Positions 53,230-62,611 of a DNA stretch of 64,000 nt are shown piece after piece. Each line of letters starts with the position of its first letter. Positions within the stretch are counted from its first letter, which is position 1. Origin of the DNA: Pseudomonas bohemica (GTDB lineage Bacteria > Pseudomonadota > Gammaproteobacteria > Pseudomonadales > Pseudomonadaceae); contig NZ_NKHL01000091.1 of the NCBI RefSeq assembly GCF_002934685.1, positions 1 through 64,000 of the forward strand. The letters run 5' to 3'. Position numbers and translations under genes: made by a program. Below the pieces are notes generated by a model. That model did no database searches, had not been told where the DNA came from, and worked only from the letters and a program-made list of their open reading frames with translations.

Positions 53230-54669
53230 TCAAAGAATCGGGGAGATCAACCGCGCCACGCGCATCCCCAGCTGCTGCAAATGATGGGTCTCCTTGCTTT
53301 CCTCAATGCTGATCTCGTGGGCCTGCGCGAAGTCATCGCTGAGCATCGCTTCAACCTCTCGAGCGAAGTTCTCATCCACCGTCAGCAGCATCAGTTCGAA
53401 ATTCAAGCGGAACGAGCGGTTGTCCAGGTTGGCGCTGCCTATCGCTGAAATTTCGTTATCCACCAGTACCACTTTCTGATGCAGGAACCCCGGCTTGTAG
53501 CGGAACATCCGCACCCCGGCGCGCACTGCCTCGAACGCGAACAGGCTGGACGCGGCATACACCGTGTAGTGATCAGGCCGCGACGGCAGCAGCAGTCGAA
53601 CATCGACGCCGCGCAATACGGCCAGACGTAACGCCGCAGACACCGGTTCATCGGGGATGAAGTAAGGCGTGGTGATCCACACGCGTTCGGTCGCGGCGTG
53701 AATCGCTTCGACGAAGAACAGCGAGCAGGTTTCCTGTGGGTCAGCAGGGCCGCTTGCCAGCAGCTGACAGAGCACGCCATCTTCCGGGTAGCTGTCGGGC
53801 AGGATCAGTGGCGGTAATTCGCGGGTCGCCCAGAACCAGTCCTCGGCAAACGACTCCTGCAAGCACGCCACCACTGGGCCGACGATTGCCACGTGGGTAT
53901 CGCGCCACGGGGCCAGTGGAGGCTTGAGCCCCAGATACTCGTCGCCAACGTTGTGCCCGCCCACAAAGCCTTTCACTCCGTCCACTACCACGATCTTGCG
54001 ATGGTTGCGGAAGTTGACCTGAAAGCGATTGAGCCAGCCTCCCCGGGTAGCGAATGCCTTGATCTGTACGCCCCCCGCGCGCAGCTTCTCCACATAGCTT
54101 GTGGGCAGCGAGTGACTGCCAATGCGGTCGTACAGCACGAAAATCTCAACGCCCTCGGCAGCCTTTTCCAGCAGCAGCGACTGCAACCTTCGGCCCAGCC
54201 CATCATCATGAATGATGAAAAATTGCACGAACACCACACGTTTCGCTGCGCGAATGGCGTCAAAAATCGCGGTGAATGTCGCGTCGCCGTTGATCAGCAA
54301 CCTCACTTCGTTGTTCGCCAGGCACGGCATCCGCCCGAGCTTGGGCATGGCTCGCAGAGATTCATAGGCATCAGAGCGACGCGCCGCTACAGCTTCCTCG
54401 ATCCAGGGCTTCCAGTTGAAGTCAGCAATTGCATTGCGCATCTCGCTGTTGGCCTGACGGCGGGCTTTGATGTAAGCATCGAAGGTGCTGCGGCCAAAAA
54501 CCAGATACGGGATGAGGGTGATGTACGGGATGAAAATCAGCGGCATTGCCCACGCAATCGAGCCTTGTGCGGTGCGCACGGTCAGCAGCGCATGAATCGC
54601 TGCTACGATGCCGAGCAGATGCGTGAAGCCAATCAAATAGCCGAAGAAATACGGGCTGTGGTAATCCAT
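53230..54669 (-). CDS. cls: Cardiolipin synthase
   Basis: This 479-residue phospholipase-D-superfamily enzyme joins two phosphatidylglycerols into cardiolipin at the inner membrane. Two N-terminal helices ([20 protein letters not shown] and about 38-58) precede two HKD motifs: NHRKIVVVD...[12 protein letters not shown] and [10 protein letters not shown]...[10 protein letters not shown]. Length and start fit Pseudomonas ClsA; MDYHSP at 54669 is preferred over a start two codons upstream. Confidence 0.93.
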   Translation of the reverse strand: MDYHSPYFFGYLIGFTHLLGIVAAIHALLTVRTAQGSIAWAMPLIFIPYITLIPYLVFGRSTFDAYIKARRQANSEMRNAIADFNWKPWIEEAVAARRSDAYESLRAMPKLGRMPCLANNEVRLLINGDATFTAIFDAIRAAKRVVFVQFFIIHDDGLGRRLQSLLLEKAAEGVEIFVLYDRIGSHSLPTSYVEKLRAGGVQIKAFATRGGWLNRFQVNFRNHRKIVVVDGVKGFVGGHNVGDEYLGLKPPLAPWRDTHVAIVGPVVACLQESFAEDWFWATRELPPLILPDSYPEDGVLCQLLASGPADPQETCSLFFVEAIHAATERVWITTPYFIPDEPVSAALRLAVLRGVDVRLLLPSRPDHYTVYAASSLFAFEAVRAGVRMFRYKPGFLHQKVVLVDNEISAIGSANLDNRSFRLNFELMLLTVDENFAREVEAMLSDDFAQAHEISIEESKETHHLQQLGMRVARLISPIL

Positions 54670-54860
54670 GCGCAACCTTGTGCTAGAGGCGTATTGGTGT
54701 CTAAAAGACCACAGCGCGCAGCGATTGTCGCTATTTTCTTATGGGTGCAACTGCTTATTGCATTCATCGTCTAAGCGTCATCGTCTATCGGCAACCAAGA
54801 CGGGCACGCCGTCATCAGGCCGCGATCAAACTGCCCCATAGTAAAAAGGAAATCAGGTTC

Positions 54861-55382
54861 ATGAAAAAGCGCGTATTGGCGTTGATGGTTTGTCTGGCTG
54901 CGCCCTTCGCTCAAGCGCAAGTGCTGCAACCCGGCTTGTGGGAGCTGACCTCCAGCAACATGCAGGTCGATGGCCAGCAGATGCCGGACATGCAGGTCAT
55001 GCTCGCCCAGCTACAAATGATGGCCCCGCAGCAACGCGCGGCGATGGAACAAATGCTGGCAAAACAAGGGATTACCCTGGGCGGCCAGGGTGTGCGGGTA
55101 TGTCTGACGCCCGATCAGGTGAAGAATGAACAGATTCCGCTGACCGATCCCAAGACAGGCTGCACCCAGCAAATCACCGATCGTAACGGCGCGACGTGGA
55201 AATTCAAGTTCAGCTGCCCGCGCGCGCAAGGCACCGGCACCGCGCAGTTCCTGAGTGATCGGGCGTTCAATACCCATGTGATCGGCTCGTTCAACGCCAC
55301 TGGCCAGCAGCAGAATGGCAGCATGGACACCAAGGCAGTCTGGCTTGGTCAGAACTGCGGGAACGTCAAACCACGAACCTGA
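54861..55382 (+). CDS. DUF3617-family periplasmic protein
   Basis: The 173-residue protein has a signal peptide cleaved after AQAQ (about residue 20), then VLQPGLWELTSSNMQVDGQQ and VRVCLTPDQVKN, the usual DUF3617 opening and cysteine region; C-terminal C-rich strand LGQNCGNVKPRT. It is Met/Gln-rich at 45-75. Function unknown. ATG 54861 follows AAGGA and is where the signal peptide begins, so the longer ORF from 54741 is not used. Confidence 0.8.
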   Translation: MKKRVLALMVCLAAPFAQAQVLQPGLWELTSSNMQVDGQQMPDMQVMLAQLQMMAPQQRAAMEQMLAKQGITLGGQGVRVCLTPDQVKNEQIPLTDPKTGCTQQITDRNGATWKFKFSCPRAQGTGTAQFLSDRAFNTHVIGSFNATGQQQNGSMDTKAVWLGQNCGNVKPRT

Positions 55383-55398
55383 GCCACTGTTTGTCCGA

Positions 55399-55423
55399 AC
55401 GCCCCGCTAGTCGGGGCGTTTTC
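55399..55423 (+). terminator. Intrinsic terminator after the DUF3617 gene
   Basis: AACGCCCCG-CTAGT-CGGGGCGTT (55399-55420 region) followed by TTTT. It closes the single-gene unit just before the parS site. Confidence 0.8.
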
Positions 55424-55448
55424 ATTTCCTGGGTAATGAATGCATACG

Positions 55449-55464
55449 TGTTCCACGTGGAACA
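55449..55464. other. parS centromere site
   Basis: TGTTCCACGTGGAACA is a perfect 16-bp palindrome matching the ParB-binding parS consensus of Pseudomonas. A degenerate second copy TGTTTCACATGA follows at 55471. In pseudomonads parS sites cluster near oriC, so this places the region close to the origin. It lies in the 250-bp gap upstream of amiA. Confidence 0.9.
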
Positions 55465-55633
55465 TCTTCTTGTTTCACATGAGTTTCTTAACCTTACCTG
55501 TTGTTTTACGACATAAAGTTTCACGCGTTCCTATCAAAAGCTTCATCTTCAGCGCTTGAACGGCATGTTATATAGTTACTAATAATGTCATGCCTATCCA
55601 AGCCAGGATGCTCAACTTTATTCGGACCGTGTC

Positions 55634-56878
55634 ATGCACCGACGTCAAATGCTGCTTAATATGCTTTTGGCCAGCGCCGCCTTCGCGCTCCCTTTCTCTG
55701 TCAACGCCACTCAGATTCGTAACGCTCGGCTATGGCGTTCCGAAAACAAGCTGCGGCTGGTCTTCGACCTAAGTGGCCCGGTGCAGTACAAGACTTTCAC
55801 CTTGAGCGCACCTGAACGCATCATCATCGACGTCAGCGGCGCCCGGCTGGAAGGAAATTTCACGCAGCTGGCCCTGGAAAACACGCCCATCAAGGCCATT
55901 CGTTCCGGGCACTTTGGGCAGGGCGATACCCGCATCGTGCTGGACCTTGCATCGCCCCTGCAGCTCAACAGCTTTCTGTTAGGTCCGGAGGGCTCGCAGG
56001 GTAATCGCCTGGTGCTGGACCTGGCACATGACGTTGCGCCACATGTGCCCGTGCAACTGGCCGCGGCACCTGGCGCACTAATGAAAGAACCACCCGCGCC
56101 TGCGCTCGAGAAGACTCACTTCAAACGCGACATCATGGTGGTGGTGGACGCTGGTCATGGCGGCAAGGACCCCGGCGCGATTGGCTCCAAGGGCGAGCGC
56201 GAGAAAGACGTGGTGCTGTCCATCGCGCAGTTGCTGGCCAAACGGTTGAAGCGCGAGAAGGGCTTCGATGTGCGTCTGGTGCGTAACGACGACTTCTTCG
56301 TGCCGCTGCGCAAGCGCGTCGATATCGCTCGCAAATACAACGCCGACATGTTCATTTCGGTTCACGCCGATGCCGCGCCAAGGCTGACGGCGTCCGGCGC
56401 TTCGGTCTTTGCGTTGTCGGAAAACGGCGCGACGTCGGCGACTGCCCGCTTCATGGCGCAGCGTGAAAATGGCGCCGACCTGATCGGCGCCACGAGCTTG
56501 CTCAACCTCAAGGACAAAGACCCAATGCTGGCTGGCGTGATCCTCGATATGTCGATGAACGCAACCATTGCGGCGAGTCTGCAACTGGGGCACACCGTGC
56601 TCGGCAGTCTGGAAGGCGTCACCACACTGCATCAGAAGCGCGTGGAACAGGCAGGATTCGCCGTTCTGAAGTCGCCGGATGTGCCGTCGATTCTGGTCGA
56701 GACCGGCTTCATCTCCAACAGCCGCGACAGCCAGCGACTGGTCACTGCGCGTCATCAGCAGGCCGTCGCAGACGGGCTGTTCGACGGGATGAAACAGTAC
56801 TTCGAGCGCAATCCGCCTGCGGGTTCGTTCATTGCGTGGCGGCAGGAGCAGAAAGCAGCGGAGCAGGCGGTCGTTTGA
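55634..56878 (+). CDS. amiA: N-acetylmuramoyl-L-alanine amidase (AmiA/AmiC type)
   Basis: This 414-residue periplasmic zinc amidase cleaves the Ala-MurNAc bond to split septal peptidoglycan. The signal peptide (MHRRQMLLNMLLASAAFALP, cleaved near VNATQ) is followed by an AMIN domain (about 28-130) and an Amidase_3 domain (about 175-400) with VVVDAGHGGKDPGAIG, the zinc Glu in KGEREKDVVL, SVHADAA, and PSILVETGFISN. From memory PAO1 has amiA near dksA2 and oriC, matching the parS next to it. Confidence 0.92.
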   Translation: MHRRQMLLNMLLASAAFALPFSVNATQIRNARLWRSENKLRLVFDLSGPVQYKTFTLSAPERIIIDVSGARLEGNFTQLALENTPIKAIRSGHFGQGDTRIVLDLASPLQLNSFLLGPEGSQGNRLVLDLAHDVAPHVPVQLAAAPGALMKEPPAPALEKTHFKRDIMVVVDAGHGGKDPGAIGSKGEREKDVVLSIAQLLAKRLKREKGFDVRLVRNDDFFVPLRKRVDIARKYNADMFISVHADAAPRLTASGASVFALSENGATSATARFMAQRENGADLIGATSLLNLKDKDPMLAGVILDMSMNATIAASLQLGHTVLGSLEGVTTLHQKRVEQAGFAVLKSPDVPSILVETGFISNSRDSQRLVTARHQQAVADGLFDGMKQYFERNPPAGSFIAWRQEQKAAEQAVV

Positions 56879-56895
56879 CTGAATACACGAGTCTT

Positions 56896-56994
56896 TGTAG
56901 GCGCGCGCTTGCCCGCGAAAGCGCGAAAGACAGGTACACCCGATACCGATTTGTCGGTTGTACCCGTGTCATCGCGGGCAAGCGCGCTCTTACG
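56896..56994. repeat. Paired inverted REP elements (BIME-like)
   Basis: The first REP, TGTAGGCGCGCGCTTGCCCG, begins at 56896, and its inverted partner, ATCGCGGGCAAGCGCGCTCT, is at 56971-56990. Between them GGTACA...TGTACC arms form an inner hairpin. It lies downstream of amiA. Confidence 0.75.
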
Positions 56995-57151
56995 GGAACG
57001 ACCACGTGCTGCCTAATCGCGAGAACCTGCGCTGCGCTCCAAAGGCTTCTGCCGGTTCGCGAGGAGGCTGACCGAGGATCTGGATAAATGCCTGCTGCCC
57101 AACGAAGAGACGGCGATCGGGGTCAGGGGCGCCCAAGGTGTCTGACCCATT

Positions 57152-57523
57152 TCACTGCACCTTCCACGCACCCTTGCTTTGCTGCTCGCAAAATGGCTTG
57201 AGAAACGCCGCATCGCTGGCCACGCCGTAATAGTGAATGTTCTGCCGATAAGGCATATTGGCGACTTGCGCGTTGCTGCACTGGCCGAACGAGCCGGTAG
57301 GGCACTGATCCACGTAGGTCACTTCGACCTTCTGGTCCTTGAGCTGGGGTTTGCAGAAGCCGTCGTGGAACAGGTCGGGCGGGATGGTGAGATTTTCCTG
57401 ACAGACCTTCACGTCAAGCCGCTCGGCATGGCTGTGAACCACACAGGACTCGGCCCACGCCGGGTTTGACGCGACTGCACACAGTACCGACGCCAGCCCC
57501 GCGGGCAACCAGATTGCTCGCAT
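57152..57523 (-). CDS. Secreted cysteine-containing protein of unknown function
   Basis: The 123-residue protein has a signal peptide cleaved after AWAES (about residue 25). The mature part has seven cysteines (SCVVHS, VKVCQEN, GFCKPQL, DQCPTG, QCSNAQ, PFCEQQ), suggesting disulphides in the periplasm. No family recognised. Divergent from the CobW-type GTPase. The start at 57523 has GAGG upstream. Confidence 0.7.
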   Translation of the reverse strand: MRAIWLPAGLASVLCAVASNPAWAESCVVHSHAERLDVKVCQENLTIPPDLFHDGFCKPQLKDQKVEVTYVDQCPTGSFGQCSNAQVANMPYRQNIHYYGVASDAAFLKPFCEQQSKGAWKVQ

Positions 57524-57577
57524 TGATTACCTCCGTCTGCGCTCGTTTTCAGGAGCGCCATTGAAGAATGGCCGGAT

Positions 57578-58540
57578 ATGCTGCAGAACATTCCCACCCA
57601 TGTCATTGCTGGCCCTTTGGGCGCCGGCAAGACCAGCCTGATCAAACATTTGCTGTCGCAGAAACCGGCGAATGAACGCTGGGCGATTCTGATCAACGAG
57701 TTCGGTCAGATCGGCCTGGATGCGGCGCTGCTCAGCACAGCCGAGGATGGTATCGCACTTGGCGAAGTGGCTGGGGGTTGCCTGTGCTGCGTCAACGAGG
57801 CGCCTTTTCAGATTGGCTTGGGACGTCTGCTGCGTAAGGCAAAACCGGATCGATTGTTCATCGAACCCTCCGGCCTAGGCCACCCGGTACAATTATTGGC
57901 GCAGCTGCGCGAGGCGCCGTGGGTTGGCGTGCTCGCGGTTCAGCCCAGCGTGATCGTGCTTGACGCACAGGCCCTCGCCGCTGGTAAACCCCTGCCGCAT
58001 ACCCAGCAGCAGGCAGCGCTTGAAGCCGGTTTGCTGGTACTGAATAAGTCCCAAGGGCTGGATGAGGTGACGCGGCAGTCGATCGTCGCAGCGCTGCCTG
58101 AACGGGCGCTGTGCTGGACTGAGTTGGGCGCATTAGCGCTTGACCAACTGCCGGGCGTCGGTGCGCGGGGGAGCGAGGCTGTCGATAACTTCGTCGCGCC
58201 CAAGACATTGGCTCAGCTTCCCGCGATATGGGCCGATCCGCTCACTCCAATCTGCTTGAGCCAAGGACAAACTGAGGGCTGGAGCATCGGTTGGCGTTGG
58301 CACCCAGATCGGGTATTCGACATACCGAAAATCCAGGAATGGCTGCAAGGTCTTGGCTGGCGACGGGCGAAGCTGGTTATCCACAGCAAATCTGGCTGGG
58401 TCTCGGGCAATGCCCTGGATGGCGGTGAAATAGCTTGGACACCGAGCGAATGGCGCAAGGATTCGCGTCTGGAACTGATTTTTGCCGAGCCTCAGAATGA
58501 GGCTCTATTGGGCGCGCAGCTTGCGGCTTGTCTGGTCTAG
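57578..58540 (+). CDS. CobW/YjiA-family GTPase, putative metallochaperone
   Basis: The 320-residue G3E GTPase has the P-loop GPLGAGKTSL at about 12-21, metal-binding GGCLCCVNE at about 66-73 and LFIEPSGLGHP. The C-terminal domain is about 220-320. Related proteins deliver zinc or other metals; in pseudomonads one such gene lies beside dksA2 and amiA and is zinc-regulated, but no Zur box is visible in the 54-bp upstream gap. Confidence 0.85.
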   Translation: MLQNIPTHVIAGPLGAGKTSLIKHLLSQKPANERWAILINEFGQIGLDAALLSTAEDGIALGEVAGGCLCCVNEAPFQIGLGRLLRKAKPDRLFIEPSGLGHPVQLLAQLREAPWVGVLAVQPSVIVLDAQALAAGKPLPHTQQQAALEAGLLVLNKSQGLDEVTRQSIVAALPERALCWTELGALALDQLPGVGARGSEAVDNFVAPKTLAQLPAIWADPLTPICLSQGQTEGWSIGWRWHPDRVFDIPKIQEWLQGLGWRRAKLVIHSKSGWVSGNALDGGEIAWTPSEWRKDSRLELIFAEPQNEALLGAQLAACLV

Positions 58541-58560
58541 AGCACGTTATCCACAGCCGA

Positions 58561-58953
58561 TCACTGCTTCCACTTGTTGTGTTCCTGACGCCATTCGTTG
58601 AGCTGGATGATCTCGGCAGTCGGCTTGGGATTCTTGATTTCGAACGGGTAAGGCGCGAGTTCGATTTGCGCCGTGTGAGCGCCGAACATGGTGATGGTGC
58701 CGGGATGACGCTGCTCGCCGGTTACGGTGAATTCGAAGTGGTAGACACGGGCCAGACGCTTGCGTCCTTCGCTGTCACGCTTGAACGTGATACGGCGCAA
58801 AGCGACATTGCCGTCGAGCAATTCGATATCGAGTTTGGCGCAGTGCTGTTTGACGCGCTCCAGCGCTCGCTCACGTAGACCATGGGAATGCCACAGCCAA
58901 GCGCCAGCGGTCGCCAGCAGCATCAGGACGAATATATTGCCCAGGGTCAGCAT
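58561..58953 (-). CDS. DUF3301-family small membrane protein
   Basis: The 130-residue protein has an N-terminal helix (about 5-22; IFVLMLLATAGAWLWHSHGL) and a soluble part with ALERVKQHCAKLDIELLDGN, LARVYHFEFTVTGEQRHPGT and MFGAHTAQIELAPY, which matches DUF3301 proteins as I remember them. Function unknown. Confidence 0.8.
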   Translation of the reverse strand: MLTLGNIFVLMLLATAGAWLWHSHGLRERALERVKQHCAKLDIELLDGNVALRRITFKRDSEGRKRLARVYHFEFTVTGEQRHPGTITMFGAHTAQIELAPYPFEIKNPKPTAEIIQLNEWRQEHNKWKQ

Positions 58954-59087
58954 GAAAAGAGAGCTCCAACAGAAGATGTCCAGCTTAACTGCGTCAGGTC
59001 ACCGACAGCCATAGTCCGGTCGTTTAATTTCGCTTCACTTCGTCCGGCTTCGCCACTACTGTGCTTTCCCGGCTTCAGGAACCTGTC

Positions 59088-59960
59088 ATGAAACGTTCGC
59101 CTCATTTACTCGCAATCCAGTCCCACGTGGTCTTCGGGCACGCTGGCAACAGCGCGGCCGTGTTCCCTATGCAGCGTATCGGCATCAATGTCTGGCCGCT
59201 GAATACCGTTCAGTTCTCAAATCACACTCAGTATGGACACTGGGCGGGCGAAGTGCTGGCGCCGCCGCAGATTCCGGCGCTGGTGGAGGGGATTGCTGCG
59301 ATTGGTGAATTGGGCAATTGCGATGCGGTTCTGTCGGGTTATCTGGGCAACGCCGCGCAAGGGCGGGCGATTTTGACGGCAGTCGCGCAAATCAAGCGCG
59401 CCAACCCTCGTGCGCTGTATTTGTGCGACCCGGTGATGGGGCATCCGGAAAAAGGCTGCATTGTGCCGCAGGAGGTCAGTGATTTTCTGCTGGACGAAGC
59501 AGCGGCCGTGGCGGATTTCCTGTGCCCCAATCAGCTGGAGCTGGACAGTTTCTCGGGGCGTAAGCCAAGTTCGCTGCTCGATTGCCTGGCCATGGCCCGC
59601 GCGCTGCTGGCCAGAGGCCCCAAGGCAATCATCGTCAAGCATCTGGACTATCCTGGCAAACCCGCCGATGGCTTCGAGATGCTGTTGGTGACTGAGCACG
59701 AAAGCTGGCACCTGCGCCGTCCTCTGTTGGCCTTCCCGCGTCAGCCGGTCGGTGTGGGCGACCTGACATCCGGGTTGTTCTTGTCGAAGGTGTTGCTCGG
59801 CGAGGATCTGCGCAGCGCCTTCGAGTTCACGGCCTCGGCGGTGCACGAAGTGTTACTCGAGACCCAGGCGTGCGGCAGTTACGAGCTGGAGCTGGTCAGG
59901 TCGCAGGACCGGATCGCGCATCCGCGGGTGAAGTTCGAGGCGGTTCGGCTAGGCGGTTGA
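59088..59960 (+). CDS. pdxY: Pyridoxal kinase PdxY
   Basis: The 290-residue ribokinase-fold enzyme phosphorylates pyridoxal in vitamin B6 salvage. Motifs are [57 protein letters not shown] and the anion hole/catalytic [18 protein letters not shown] 59088 follows AGGAA; nine upstream codons in the same frame are not used. Length is typical. Confidence 0.93.
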   Translation: MKRSPHLLAIQSHVVFGHAGNSAAVFPMQRIGINVWPLNTVQFSNHTQYGHWAGEVLAPPQIPALVEGIAAIGELGNCDAVLSGYLGNAAQGRAILTAVAQIKRANPRALYLCDPVMGHPEKGCIVPQEVSDFLLDEAAAVADFLCPNQLELDSFSGRKPSSLLDCLAMARALLARGPKAIIVKHLDYPGKPADGFEMLLVTEHESWHLRRPLLAFPRQPVGVGDLTSGLFLSKVLLGEDLRSAFEFTASAVHEVLLETQACGSYELELVRSQDRIAHPRVKFEAVRLGG

Positions 59961-59965
59961 TCCCT

Positions 59966-59993
59966 TATAGGAGCTAGCAAGCCGGCTCCTATA
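59966..59993. repeat. REP-like hairpin between convergent genes
   Basis: TATAGGAGC (59966-59974) and GCTCCTATA (59985-59993) are perfect complements around TAGCAAGCCG. It lies between convergent pdxY and the thioesterase gene and may help terminate both. Confidence 0.65.
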
Positions 59994-60029
59994 GTCGAGC
60001 GAAAATGCTCAGGCGCGCTGGCGTAAGAA

Positions 60030-60515
60030 TCAAACCCCATCTTCACGAATTTCGCGGTAACGCTTTTCCAGTTCTTGGCGAATCTGGCGGCGCTGCTGCG
60101 CCTGCACATAGCGACGCTTGTCTTCACTGCTTTGCGGGCTCAGCGGCGGTACGCTGGCCGGTTTGCGCTGATCGTCCACCGCCACCATGGTGAAGAAGCA
60201 GCTGTTGGTGTGACGCACCGAGCGCTCACGGATGTTTTCGGTCACCACCTTGATGCCAACCTCCATCGATGTATTGCCGGTGTAGTTCACCGACGCCAGG
60301 AACGTCACCAGCTCGCCAACATGGATCGGCTCGCGGAAGATCACCTGGTCAACCGATAGCGTCACTACATAACGCCCGGCGTAACGGCTCGCGCAGGCGT
60401 AGGCGACTTCATCCAGGTATTTAAGAAGGGTGCCGCCGTGCACGTTGCCAGAAAAGTTGGCCATGTCCGGGGTCATCAATACAGTCATCGACAGCTGGGC
60501 GTTTCCGGGTTCCAT
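60030..60515 (-). CDS. Hotdog-fold acyl-CoA thioesterase (YciA-like)
   Basis: The 161-residue protein begins MTPDMANFSGNVHGGTLLKY, with the catalytic NVHGG/D loop of YciA-type enzymes, then VVTLSVDQVIFREPIHVGEL and VGIKVVTENI. It hydrolyses acyl-CoAs in the cytoplasm. The C-terminal 40 residues are charged and Gln/Arg-rich, longer than E. coli YciA. Confidence 0.88.
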   Translation of the reverse strand: MEPGNAQLSMTVLMTPDMANFSGNVHGGTLLKYLDEVAYACASRYAGRYVVTLSVDQVIFREPIHVGELVTFLASVNYTGNTSMEVGIKVVTENIRERSVRHTNSCFFTMVAVDDQRKPASVPPLSPQSSEDKRRYVQAQQRRQIRQELEKRYREIREDGV

Positions 60516-60821
60516 AGCGTGCTCACGGTCTGGTAGGTCAATTTGGCACCTCGATCGGGTGCTCGAGTGTAGTTCGGCAATAAAACCAACAATATCGGGA
60601 CGCTGGCAGTCGGGCAGCCGTCACGCGTGACTTCGATCTGTTTCCATATATTGCACTGGCTTTATCCGCTTTTGTGCAGTGTTAACCTGCGAAAGCCCTT
60701 GGATGGGTTATTTCCTGCGTTCCGCTCAGAAAATTCCGGCTCAAATGGCGATCTTTCCCACGGCAGCCGTTTCTCTTTCAGCATGAACGCGTTTCGTTGA
60801 GTGGTCACAAGGAGCCGCGCC
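60516..60821. other. Gap between thioesterase and antiporter genes
   Basis: 306 bases with divergent promoters expected; no repeat, RNA or small gene was seen. Confidence 0.4.
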
Positions 60822-62585
60822 ATGCATGCCATCAGTTTCATTCAGGATCTGGCAGTCATCATGCTGGTGGCGGGCGTGGTCACCGTCCTGTTTCACCAAC
60901 TCAAACAACCGGTCGTGCTCGGCTATATCGCCGCCGGATTCATCATCGGCCCGCATACTCCGCCGTTCGGCCTGATTCACGATGAAGACACCATCAAGAC
61001 GCTGGCCGAGCTGGGCGTAATCTTCCTGATGTTCTGCCTGGGGCTGGAGTTCAGCCTGCGCAAGCTGTTCAAGGTGGGCGCCACGGCCTTCATCGCGGCG
61101 TTCCTCGAAATCATGCTGATGATCTGGATCGGCTACGAAATCGGCCAGTTCTTCGGCTGGAGCACCATGGATTCGCTCTTTCTGGGCGCAATCCTGGCAA
61201 TTTCTTCCACCACCATCATCGTCAAGGCGCTCAACGACCTGAAGATGAAAAACCAACGCTTCGCCCAGTTGATCTTCGGCGTGCTGATCGTCGAAGACAT
61301 TCTCGGCATCGGCATCATCGCGCTGTTGTCCGGCATTGCCGTCAGCGGCACGGTGAGTTCTGGCGAAGTGTTTTCCACAGTGGGTAAGTTGTCGCTGTTC
61401 ATGATCGTCGCGCTGGTGATCGGCATTCTGCTGGTGCCGCGTTTGCTGGCTTACGTGGCGAAATTCGAAAGCAACGAGGTCTTGCTCATCACCGTACTCG
61501 GCCTGTGCTTCGGCTTTTGCCTGCTGGTCGTCAAACTGGAATACAGCATGGTGCTGGGCGCGTTCCTGATCGGTGCGATTATGGCCGAATCGAAGCAACT
61601 GGCGAAGATAGAGCACCTGATTGAGCCCATACGCGACTTGTTTAGCGCTATCTTCTTTGTCGCCATCGGCTTGCTGATCGACCCGCGGATCCTGCTCGAT
61701 TACGCTTGGCCTATCGCGGTGATCACGGTGGCGGTGGTGCTGGGCAAGATGCTGTCCTGCGGCCTGGGAGCCTTTATAGCAGGCAATGATGGCAAGACCT
61801 CTTTGCGCGTCGGTATGGGGCTGTCACAGATTGGGGAGTTTTCCTTCATCATCGCCGCGCTCGGGATGACACTGCAGGTCACCAGCGACTTCCTTTATCC
61901 CGTCGCCGTGGCGGTTTCGGCGATCACGACGCTGCTGACGCCCTATCTGATTCGCGCAGCTGATCCGCTTTCTCACTCACTCGCCAGGTTTGTGCCTACG
62001 CGTATGGCTCGGCTTTTGGGCATGTATGGGGAATGGCTGCGTAGCATTCAGCCACAAGGGCAAGGCGCGTTACTGGCGTCGATGATTCGCAAGATCCTGC
62101 TGCAGGTGAGCGTGAATCTTGCGCTAGTCGTGGCGATTTTCTTTTGCGGCGCATATTTCGCCGAACGTATCGGTGACTATTTCAGCGAATGGGTCGCTGA
62201 GGTAGGGCAGCAGAAGGCATGGATCTGGGGCGCTTCCCTGCTGCTGTCGCTGCCTTTTTTGATCGCCGCGTATCGCAAGCTCAAGGCACTGTCGATGCTA
62301 TTGGCGGAAATGGGTGTCAAGCCGGAAATGGCAGGGCGACACACTCAGCGCGTACGCCGGGTGATCGCCGAAGTGATCCCGCTGTTGTCGCTGATGGTGA
62401 TCTTCCTGCTGATCGCACTGTTGTCGGCAAGCATGCTGCCGACCCACGAGTGGCTGCTGCTGATTGTGCTGGTCGCGGCGGTGGTGGCTGCGGTGCTATG
62501 GCGCTGGTTTATCCGCGTACACACACGCATGCAGATCGCGCTGCTGGAAACACTGGAAAATCATCAGGAGCCTTCTGAACATTGA
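60822..62585 (+). CDS. CPA2-family cation/proton antiporter (Kef-like)
   Basis: The 587-residue protein has a 12-13-helix Na+/H+-exchanger domain (QLKQPVVLGYIAAGFIIGPH, AELGVIFLMFCLGLEFSLRK, FGVLIVEDILGIGIIALLSG, GMGLSQIGEFSFIIAALGM) and three or four more helices to the end. KefB/C proteins normally carry a cytoplasmic TrkA-N/RCK domain there; none is seen, so gating must differ. GAGG-type site AAGGAG lies 8 bases before ATG 60822. Ions transported are not readable. Confidence 0.85.
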   Translation: MHAISFIQDLAVIMLVAGVVTVLFHQLKQPVVLGYIAAGFIIGPHTPPFGLIHDEDTIKTLAELGVIFLMFCLGLEFSLRKLFKVGATAFIAAFLEIMLMIWIGYEIGQFFGWSTMDSLFLGAILAISSTTIIVKALNDLKMKNQRFAQLIFGVLIVEDILGIGIIALLSGIAVSGTVSSGEVFSTVGKLSLFMIVALVIGILLVPRLLAYVAKFESNEVLLITVLGLCFGFCLLVVKLEYSMVLGAFLIGAIMAESKQLAKIEHLIEPIRDLFSAIFFVAIGLLIDPRILLDYAWPIAVITVAVVLGKMLSCGLGAFIAGNDGKTSLRVGMGLSQIGEFSFIIAALGMTLQVTSDFLYPVAVAVSAITTLLTPYLIRAADPLSHSLARFVPTRMARLLGMYGEWLRSIQPQGQGALLASMIRKILLQVSVNLALVVAIFFCGAYFAERIGDYFSEWVAEVGQQKAWIWGASLLLSLPFLIAAYRKLKALSMLLAEMGVKPEMAGRHTQRVRRVIAEVIPLLSLMVIFLLIALLSASMLPTHEWLLLIVLVAAVVAAVLWRWFIRVHTRMQIALLETLENHQEPSEH

Positions 62586-62599
62586 TCTGCGAAGGCTCC
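62567..62599. terminator. Hairpin at the end of the antiporter gene
   Basis: GGAGCCTTC (62567-62575) and GAAGGCTCC (62591-62599) are perfect 9-bp arms spanning the stop codon, without a T-run. It may act as a Rho-assisted or mRNA-stabilising hairpin between convergent genes. Confidence 0.45.
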
Positions 62600-62611
62600 G
62601 CAAGGGATATC

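Noticed and set aside
57524..57577. Zur box upstream of the CobW-type GTPase
   Set aside because: No GTTATA-TATAAC-type palindrome is present in the gap.
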